The position numbers and the translations under genes are program-made. Below are positions 7,180 to 12,493 of a stretch of 12,493 bases of DNA, one piece after another. The DNA comes from DATDCV01 sp036524155. GTDB lineage: Bacteria > Verrucomicrobiota > Verrucomicrobiia > Limisphaerales > UBA8199. Position 1 is the stretch's first letter. Each line of letters opens with the position of its first letter. The notes under the pieces are model-generated. The model was not told the DNA's origin. It was given only the letters and a program-made list of their open reading frames with translations, and did no database searches. The DNA is taken from contig DATDCV010000624.1 in assembly GCA_036524155.1 (NCBI GenBank), positions 1-12,493 of the forward strand, in the 5' to 3' direction.

Positions 7180-7833
7180 CTACAACCGCGATTTGTTTTC
7201 GTAGGCAAACTTCACCAGGCTGTGGATCCCGTGAACGTCCAGCTTGGCGCACATATTCGTGCGATGGTTTTCCACCGTGCGCGGACTTAAACCCAGTTGG
7301 TCGGCGATCTCCTTGCTGGTCCTGTCTTCCGCGATGAGCTTCAGGATGCGGCGTTCAGCCGAGGTGAGGCGGTCCAGCCCGGGCTTGCTCTCCCGCAACC
7401 CGTTGCTGCCAGCCCGGCGCGTGAGCAGGAAATCGGAAAGGGCCGGGCTGATGTAACGATGTCCTGCCATGACCGCTTTGATGGCCTCGAGAATATCGTT
7501 CACCGCGCTTTCCTTGAGCACGTATCCCTTCACCTCGAGGTCCATCGCCGCGTTGAACAGGTCCTCTTCCTTGTACATGGTGAGAATGATCACTTCAGCT
7601 CGCAACCGCTGTGCCCGCATTTGCCGCACCACCGCCAAGCCGTCCAAGGCTGGCATGTTGACGTCCAGGACGCAGAGGTCGGGTTTGAGTTCGCGGATGG
7701 CGTGCAGGGTGGCCTGCCCGTCTCCCGCCTCGCGAACGACGTGAAAGATCGGTTCCGTTTCGATGGTTTTGCGTAGCCCTTGGCGGAAGAGCGGATGGTC
7801 GTCAGCGATCAGAATCTTCAGCGTAGGTTTCAT
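7180..7833 (-). CDS. NarL/FixJ-family response regulator (REC plus LuxR-type HTH)
   Basis: This is a 217-residue transcriptional response regulator. The receiver domain (about 5-120) has the acidic pair D11-D12 in ILIADDHPLFRQG, the predicted phosphoacceptor D57 in CVLDVNMPALDG, T85 in IILTMYKEED and K107 in GYVLKES. The LuxR-type helix-turn-helix (about 155-210) reads LTSAERRILKLIAEDRTSKE then GLSPRTVENHRTNM, so phosphorylation probably drives dimerisation and DNA binding. I chose the ATG at 7833 because it overlaps the TGA of the kinase gene (ATGA) and gives the usual family length; an upstream start at 7872 would add 13 residues that overlap the kinase and lack similarity. It is the clear partner of the adjacent kinase. 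Likely targets are its own operon or the downstream exported-protein operon, which is inference. Confidence 0.95.
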   Translation of the reverse strand: MKPTLKILIADDHPLFRQGLRKTIETEPIFHVVREAGDGQATLHAIRELKPDLCVLDVNMPALDGLAVVRQMRAQRLRAEVIILTMYKEEDLFNAAMDLEVKGYVLKESAVNDILEAIKAVMAGHRYISPALSDFLLTRRAGSNGLRESKPGLDRLTSAERRILKLIAEDRTSKEIADQLGLSPRTVENHRTNMCAKLDVHGIHSLVKFAYENKSRL

Positions 7834-10800
7834 GAGGTTTGTTGCCGCGTCACGGGGATGACAATAGTCCAACGGGTGCCCTCCTTGGGCTGGGAGTCAC
7901 AATGCAGCGTCCCCTCGAGGATGAGGACCCGCTCCGCGACGTCCCCCAGGCCCATCCCGCACGGTTCAGCCTTCCTTTCCTTGAGCGCGGCAGGGTCGAA
8001 GCCGCAGCCGTCGTCTTCAACCACCAATGCAATCCTGGAATCACGGACGCGGGCCGATAGCCGCGCTTCGCTCGCACGGGAGTGTTTCACGACGTTGTTA
8101 AGCAGTTCCTGCACGATGCGGTAGAAGTGAATCTCCATCGGCGCCGCCACCAGCCCATCGAGCGAGTCGAAATGCGCCACACAGCGAACTCCGGAGGCGG
8201 CAGACACACTCGTCACCATCCCCTGCAAGGCCTTGGTCAGACCGAGCCGGTCCAACTGATACGGGCGCAGGTTGTGTGAAATCTGACGCACCTCTGCCAG
8301 GCTAGTCGTCGCCATGCTTGAGATCTCCCCGAATTGCTCGGTGGACCGGGATGTCGCCGCCTCATCTTGCAGACCCAACAGCGCCCGATTCTTGATCACC
8401 AGCAGGTCTTGCCCAAGGCTGTCGTGCAGCTCCGCCGCAATGCGCTTCCGCTCCGCCTCCTGGGTTTCCATCAACCGGCGCGAGAGAGCCCGTTGCGCGG
8501 CATGTTCCCGCTTGACACGGCGAACTCGGGCTTCGACCCACGAGAAGATCACGCCGGCAGCCGCGATCACCGCCAGGGCTCGGAACCACCAGGTTCCCCA
8601 CCACGGCGGCAGAACTACGACGGCCAGTTCCGCGCCTTGTTCGTGCCATACGCCGTCGTTGTTGCAAGCCGTGACCCGGAACCGGTATTGCCCGGCCGGG
8701 ACCCGTGTGTAGTGGGCAGTCCGGCTCACTCCGGCTTCCATCCAATCCGCGTCGTAATCTTCCAGCCGATAGCGGAATCGCACTTTCTCCGGCGCCACCA
8801 AGCTGAGTCCTGTGAAGCGAAATTCCACGGCGTGGATGCCCGGAGGCACCGTGAGGCGCATCAGACCGTGGGTCTTGAGCGGCGCAACATCTGGGCGCGC
8901 GGGAGCACCCACTTCGCTGTCCGGCTTCTGGAGATCATACGTCCGGTCATCCAAGGTTACTTCTTCCATAATCACCGGTGGCGGAAGTCGATTCGCAGGC
9001 AACTGAGTCGGGTCCACCACCGCCAGGCCTTTGACGGTGGCAAACCAGAGTTTGCCGTCTCGTGTCTTGCAGGAGGAAGGTTGCCCGTTGCCCGTGCAGG
9101 ACACCGTGCTTAGGCCATCCGACCGTGTGAACACTGCGCAAGGCAACGTCCGCCGCCGGCCGTCGGCGTACTGGTTCAGCTCCTGCCGGCTGATTCGAAT
9201 CAAGCCACGATTTGAGCCCATCCAGAGGAAGCCCAAGTCGTCTTCGAGGAGCGTGCCGATCGAGTTTGATGGCAGACCGTCCTTCATAGTGATATTCACA
9301 AAACGGCCTGCTTTAAACCGGCTTAACCCACCATTGGCGGTCCCGATCCAGACTGTATTCTCGGCGTCGGCGTAGACCACGGACACATGATTATCAGCCA
9401 GGCCCTCGCGTTCCGTGAAGCTGGTAAACCGGCCCTCGCGCAGGCAATTCAATCCGCCCCCGCTGGTGCCGATGTAGAGCGTGCCGTGACGATCTTCAGC
9501 CAGCGCGTGAACTCCGTCGTGCGACAGACCGTCCTGGCGCGTGTAGCGCCTGAAACGGCCTTCCTGATACCGGTGCAGGCCATGGTCGGTTCCCAGCCAG
9601 ACCGCCCCTGCGCGATCCTCTAACAGCGCCTGGGGTGTCAACCTCGCCAGGGTTTCCACCAGGACGTGCAGTGTGACCTTGCCGTCCTGCAATCGCAACG
9701 CGCTCCGCCCATAGAGACCGATCCACAACGCATCGTGCTGCGTCGCCAGGACCGAGTAAATAAGCGGGTACGCGCGCAGTTCAGGCGGGTCGGTGACGCG
9801 CGCCAATCCTTCAGGTGTCCAATAGTGCAGACCGCCGCCGGTGACTCCAACCCAGAGCCGCCTCTGCCGATCTTCCGCAACGGACGCAATCACGTTGCCT
9901 CCCGGGCTGCCTGGTGCATCGTACATCCGAACTGACCGGGGCTTGAACCGGTGCAGACCTCCCTGGCCGGTGCCAACCCAAATGTTTCCCTCGCGATCAC
10001 AAAACAGAGCGGAGACATGATTATCCGCCAGCCCTGAGCCCTTGCCAAAGAACTGGCTGTGTCCGTCCTGGCCACGCCGGACCAAACCTGACTCTGGCGC
10101 ACCGAGCCAGACGTTTCCTTGTGCGTCCTCCAACGCGAATGGGCATGGCGTTTTCGGTTCAAAACCCAGTGCGGCCCAAAGCCTCAGTCCCCCGGAGTCG
10201 AGTCGGTAGACTCCCCCCGTGGTGCTCAGCCAATAGCCCCCTGTCCGCGTCGGTGCGGCGGCCTCCACGTGTAAGTCTGCGCTGGTTATATTGGTACCGC
10301 CTTGGCTCGAGATAGTGAATGCCCGTCGCGACGAAGGCATGGCCTTCGCTCCTTCCCGGACCCAGGCCCGGCCGTCGGCCTCGCGCAACAGTTCGGCTCC
10401 AGGCCGTGCGCTGCTCTCCTCCGGCGGGAGCAAGCGATCGGCGTTCAGTGGGTGCAGTCCCAGTTCCTGATCCACCACCAGCAGCCGCCCAACCGCATCC
10501 CGCACCAGGACCAACGCCCCCTTCTGTCCCAGGCTCTCATTCTGCTGGTAGGCGGCAAACTGTCCTCCAGCCATTTGTACCAGTCCGCCCGCCTCCGTGA
10601 CTATCCACAGAATACCCCTGGAGTCGACATCCAGCCGGATGATGCGGCTGCTGCCCAGCACCGGGGTGTTGCCCTCATCAAACACCGTGAATCGCACCCC
10701 GTCGAAGCGCACCAAACCGTTGAAGGTCCCTAACCATAGGTAACCGTCTGGCGTCTGAGCGATTGAAGTCACCGAAACCTGCGGCAAGCCTTCTTCGACC

Positions 10801-11006
10801 TGCCAGCCCTCGACGATGTATTCGCCCGTTTCAGTGGAAAGCATGGCCCCCCGCGCCAACGGCACCCTCAGCATCAGAGTCAGCCCGAGGCCCATCAGAA
10901 CCGGGATACTCCATCGTTGAAACCGGGCAACTGATTTCCAGCCGACTTCCACCTCGGTCCGGGTAGCCCCTCTCGAACCACCATTTCTCAAGCGATGAAA
11001 GTCCAT
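7830..11006 (-). CDS. Sensor histidine kinase with two-propeller periplasmic sensor, Y_Y_Y and HisKA_3/HATPase domains
   Basis: This is a 1058-residue membrane sensor. An N-terminal hydrophobic segment (about 33-50, IPVLMGLGLTLMLRVPLA) exports the sensor. Residues about 60-670 hold Reg_prop repeats such as DGYLWLGTFNGLVRFDG, EGNIWVGTGQGGLHRF, HGTLYIGTSGGGL and ENTVWIGTANGGLSRF. I count twelve clear and two degenerate copies, as expected for two seven-bladed propellers. A Y_Y_Y domain (about 716-800; YRLEDYDADWMEAG, YTRVPAGQYRFRV) precedes one membrane span (about 797-817). The cytoplasmic part has a coiled linker, a HisKA_3 box with H861 in RIAAELHDSLGQDLL, and HATPase motifs (VQELLNNVVKHS, DDGCGFDP, GMGLGDVAERV). 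The start at 11006 follows GGAGG by 8 bases; a further 30 codons upstream are open, but that start (11096) would overlap the hydrolase gene. The gene begins 17 bp after the hydrolase and overlaps the regulator. It probably senses a carbohydrate fragment (inference). Confidence 0.95.
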   Translation of the reverse strand: MDFHRLRNGGSRGATRTEVEVGWKSVARFQRWSIPVLMGLGLTLMLRVPLARGAMLSTETGEYIVEGWQVEEGLPQVSVTSIAQTPDGYLWLGTFNGLVRFDGVRFTVFDEGNTPVLGSSRIIRLDVDSRGILWIVTEAGGLVQMAGGQFAAYQQNESLGQKGALVLVRDAVGRLLVVDQELGLHPLNADRLLPPEESSARPGAELLREADGRAWVREGAKAMPSSRRAFTISSQGGTNITSADLHVEAAAPTRTGGYWLSTTGGVYRLDSGGLRLWAALGFEPKTPCPFALEDAQGNVWLGAPESGLVRRGQDGHSQFFGKGSGLADNHVSALFCDREGNIWVGTGQGGLHRFKPRSVRMYDAPGSPGGNVIASVAEDRQRRLWVGVTGGGLHYWTPEGLARVTDPPELRAYPLIYSVLATQHDALWIGLYGRSALRLQDGKVTLHVLVETLARLTPQALLEDRAGAVWLGTDHGLHRYQEGRFRRYTRQDGLSHDGVHALAEDRHGTLYIGTSGGGLNCLREGRFTSFTEREGLADNHVSVVYADAENTVWIGTANGGLSRFKAGRFVNITMKDGLPSNSIGTLLEDDLGFLWMGSNRGLIRISRQELNQYADGRRRTLPCAVFTRSDGLSTVSCTGNGQPSSCKTRDGKLWFATVKGLAVVDPTQLPANRLPPPVIMEEVTLDDRTYDLQKPDSEVGAPARPDVAPLKTHGLMRLTVPPGIHAVEFRFTGLSLVAPEKVRFRYRLEDYDADWMEAGVSRTAHYTRVPAGQYRFRVTACNNDGVWHEQGAELAVVVLPPWWGTWWFRALAVIAAAGVIFSWVEARVRRVKREHAAQRALSRRLMETQEAERKRIAAELHDSLGQDLLVIKNRALLGLQDEAATSRSTEQFGEISSMATTSLAEVRQISHNLRPYQLDRLGLTKALQGMVTSVSAASGVRCVAHFDSLDGLVAAPMEIHFYRIVQELLNNVVKHSRASEARLSARVRDSRIALVVEDDGCGFDPAALKERKAEPCGMGLGDVAERVLILEGTLHCDSQPKEGTRWTIVIPVTRQQTS

Positions 11007-11014
11007 GCCCGCTC

Positions 11015-11019
11015 CCTCC
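11015..11019 (-). promoter_or_regulatory. Strong ribosome binding site of the sensor kinase
   Basis: GGAGG on the minus strand lies 8 bases before the ATG at 11006, inside the 17-bp gap after the hydrolase stop. It favours this start over the in-frame ATG at 11096, which lies within the hydrolase gene. Confidence 0.7.
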
Positions 11020-11023
11020 ACGT

Positions 11024-12283
11024 TCAATGAGCGGCCGCCGGGCTCTGCGGTACCGGCGGGATCAAGGCCGCGACGACGTTGCTGTTGAACCGGCAAGAGG
11101 CGGCCTTGGCGTTTTCCGCCAGCTCGAACAATCCCTTCACGGCCACGTCACGCGTTGGCCGCTCGCCTTTCTGGTTCCAATAGTCCACGACCTGCTTGAA
11201 TTCTTCCGGCCTTGGGATTGTCAGGACGCAGGAGGTGGAATTGACGTTCTTGTGCGGCCACCATGCCCAACCGATGTGGTTCTTCTCCACCAGAGCGACA
11301 CACTCCCGAAACCATTGGTTGTTGTTCTCGCCACTCTCGCCGAGCCAGAGCGGCAGATGATAGGTGTCGCGGAGAGTGAGGAAGCGCGCGATGGCTTCCT
11401 GCGTGTTCGGGTTCCAGTACTTGTGGAAGCTGAGCACCAGGTTATCCTCCCAGGGCCCGGGGAAGCCGTTGTAGTTGTTACCCCAGCCATTGCCCTCAAG
11501 GACGATAATATGATTGGTATCGACACTTCGGACGGCTTTGGTAATCGCCTGGTAAAGGTCCCAGATGGGCTTGTTCAGGGTATCTTCTTTTCCGTTCTTA
11601 TCTTTGCCTTCGAAGGTCCAGTTGGGCTCGTTGAGCAAATCGTACCCGCCAATCCACGGTTCGTTGGCGTAGCGTTCAGCCAGCTTGCGCCAGAGAGCGA
11701 TGGTCTTCTGTTGGTTCGCGGAGCTTTCCCACAGGGAGGGCTTTGCGGGGTCGTAATCCGAGATGTTGGCGTCCTTGCCTTGACCACCCGGGGCGGCGTG
11801 CAAATCCAGGATCAAATACATCCGGTTCGCCCCGCACCAGGCGAGGAGGTTGTCGGTGAGGTTAAACCCCGTGGTGAGCCACGTGTTCTGGCCCTTCACT
11901 GGCTCGTCCTCGATGGACAGGGTGAAGAGATTGTAGTGCATTGGCAAGCGGACCGAGTTGAACCCCGACCGCGCCAGCAAATCCACGTCGGCGCTTGTCA
12001 TGTGGTTCTGTAACCACAGTTGATAGAATTTGGCGCAGTCCTCCTTCCCGATAAGTTCGGTGATGCGCGCCTGGATCGAGTGTTGGGTGCCTTCCTTGTT
12101 GATGCCCAGCATGTAGCCCTCTTGCAGCATCCAGCCCCCGAGACCCATACCTCGCAAAGTGACTTCGCGGCCTTCACCATCCACGATCCGCGCATCTTTA
12201 GCCCGCAGAAAACCCGCCGCCGGGGCCTGGCCGATAGCCACAGTTAGTAGAGATACGAGCAAGAGACGGATCAGGTTTCTCAT
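11024..12283 (-). CDS. Secreted glycoside hydrolase, family 5-like (clan GH-A)
   Basis: The 419-residue protein has a signal peptide (RLLLVSLLTVAIGQAPAA, cleavage near 23) and a TIM-barrel hydrolase domain of GH5 type (about 25-380). Visible family features are LRGMGLGGW (43-51), R112 in SVRLPMHY, H162 in DLHAAPG, the acid/base E219 in YDLLNEPNW, H287 and Y289 in SFHKYW, and the nucleophile E316 in LWLGESGEN. By family knowledge it should cleave a beta-glycan with retention of configuration; the exact substrate (beta-glucan, mannan or other) cannot be read from the sequence. The LGGW region recalls exo-1,3-glucanase-like members, a weak hint only. The tail (about 380-419) is Ala/Pro-rich, with no carbohydrate-binding module. 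It is the first gene of an operon with the sensor kinase and regulator, so substrate breakdown and sensing are probably linked. No Shine-Dalgarno sequence precedes the ATG; the signal peptide fixes the start. Confidence 0.92.
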   Translation of the reverse strand: MRNLIRLLLVSLLTVAIGQAPAAGFLRAKDARIVDGEGREVTLRGMGLGGWMLQEGYMLGINKEGTQHSIQARITELIGKEDCAKFYQLWLQNHMTSADVDLLARSGFNSVRLPMHYNLFTLSIEDEPVKGQNTWLTTGFNLTDNLLAWCGANRMYLILDLHAAPGGQGKDANISDYDPAKPSLWESSANQQKTIALWRKLAERYANEPWIGGYDLLNEPNWTFEGKDKNGKEDTLNKPIWDLYQAITKAVRSVDTNHIIVLEGNGWGNNYNGFPGPWEDNLVLSFHKYWNPNTQEAIARFLTLRDTYHLPLWLGESGENNNQWFRECVALVEKNHIGWAWWPHKNVNSTSCVLTIPRPEEFKQVVDYWNQKGERPTRDVAVKGLFELAENAKAASCRFNSNVVAALIPPVPQSPAAAH

Positions 12284-12391
12284 AGATCGGTGGGTAGGCT
12301 TTGCACCAGCGCATTATGCTCGAGCGTCCGGCCCCTAGCCAGACAATTAGGACCAATGCCTTTTAGGAATTCCTCAGAACAACATAAGCAT

Positions 12392-12420
12392 TTGGAATTT
12401 ATAAATCATTGAGGTAAAGT
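12392..12420 (+). promoter_or_regulatory. Weak candidate sigma70-type promoter facing right
   Basis: TTGGAA and TAAAGT are 17 bp apart, each matching the consensus at 4 of 6 positions, and lie 45 bp before the ATG at 12466. The match is modest and AT-rich DNA gives such hits by chance. Confidence 0.22.
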
Positions 12421-12449
12421 AGTTTAGGATTGTACTTTTTCGCTGGGCA

Positions 12450-12465
12450 CCCCATTAAGCTGGGG
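12450..12465 (+). repeat. Hairpin CCCCA-TTAAGC-TGGGG next to a possible start codon
   Basis: The 5-bp arms are perfectly complementary around a 6-base loop, and the right arm touches the ATG at 12466. In an mRNA read to the right it would occlude the G-rich stretch before that start codon. It may also be a chance structure or part of a mobile-element end. Confidence 0.3.
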
Positions 12466-12493
12466 ATGAAGCACAAAACCAGCGTTCCGGCCA
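12466..12493 (+). CDS. Possible start of a divergent gene, cut by the window edge
   Basis: An ATG opens MKHKTSVPA and stays open for the 28 bases available. The Lys-rich beginning, the position beyond an AT-rich intergenic region and a weak upstream promoter-like pair are compatible with a real divergent gene. Nine codons cannot establish this, and no product is assigned. A transposase gene is one possibility that I cannot support further. Confidence 0.25.

Larger units (their letters stand above)
12284..12465. promoter_or_regulatory. AT-rich intergenic promoter region upstream of the hydrolase operon
   Basis: Between the hydrolase start and a possible divergent ATG, the stretch 12361-12430 has only 20 G or C in 70 bases by hand count, far below the flanking coding DNA. 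It contains two perfect 10-bp palindromes: AGGAATTCCT (12365-12374) and ATTTATAAAT (12397-12406). This is the expected place for the hydrolase-operon promoter on the minus strand, but I could not pick a well-spaced -35/-10 pair there. Confidence 0.5.

Noticed and set aside
7834..7872. Upstream start for the response regulator (13 more residues)
   Set aside because: The extra residues lie inside the kinase gene and precede a normal REC start; the ATGA overlap and family length favour 7833.
11007..11096. Upstream start for the sensor kinase (30 more residues)
   Set aside because: It would overlap the hydrolase gene, adds a low-complexity Arg/Gly segment before the signal anchor, and ignores the strong GGAGG site before 11006.
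11027..12013. 328-codon open frame on the plus strand
   Set aside because: It is antisense to the GH5 gene, whose catalytic motifs are intact; its translation shows no recognisable domain or good start signal.

Overview
The window looks like chromosomal DNA from a GC-rich, Gram-negative bacterium. Two-propeller glycan sensors, signal-peptide-bearing tail-collar proteins and giant Asn/Thr-rich LamG proteins together suggest a Verrucomicrobiota (Pedosphaera/Limisphaerales-like) or similar Planctomycetota-type organism. That placement is inferred from gene style; no rRNA or marker gene is present. All five confident full-length genes, plus one gene running off the left edge, lie on the minus strand. 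The transcribed order is therefore from right to left. No tRNA, rRNA, CRISPR array or complete mobile element was seen.

Right part (12283 to 7180), a sensing and degradation operon: a secreted GH5-type glycoside hydrolase, then 17 bp later a 1058-residue sensor histidine kinase with about 14 propeller blades, a Y_Y_Y domain, one membrane span and HisKA_3/HATPase modules. A NarL/FixJ response regulator follows, its ATG overlapping the kinase stop (ATGA). The sensor architecture resembles the HTCS sensors of polysaccharide utilisation, but the regulator is a separate LuxR-type protein.

Middle (7179 to 6890), a 290-bp non-coding region: it holds a two-copy 16-bp direct repeat spaced 23 bp apart, a perfect 14-bp palindrome-like hairpin and a second small inverted repeat. 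It is the natural place for the control region of the next operon and perhaps the end of the first.

Left part (6889 to beyond 1), a secreted-protein operon: an unrecognised 589-residue exported protein, a 383-residue exported protein ending in a phage-tail-collar domain (coupled by an ATGA overlap), and after 48 bp a very large exported protein, 1307 residues of it in the window, with two LamG/concanavalin-like domains. Each LamG domain is preceded by a copy of a short aromatic module. I infer a cell-surface or extracellular adhesion/fibre system, perhaps controlled by the neighbouring two-component system; no such function has been shown for this set here.

Far right (12284 to 12493): an AT-rich promoter-like region with two 10-bp palindromes, and possibly the first nine codons of a divergent gene on the plus strand.
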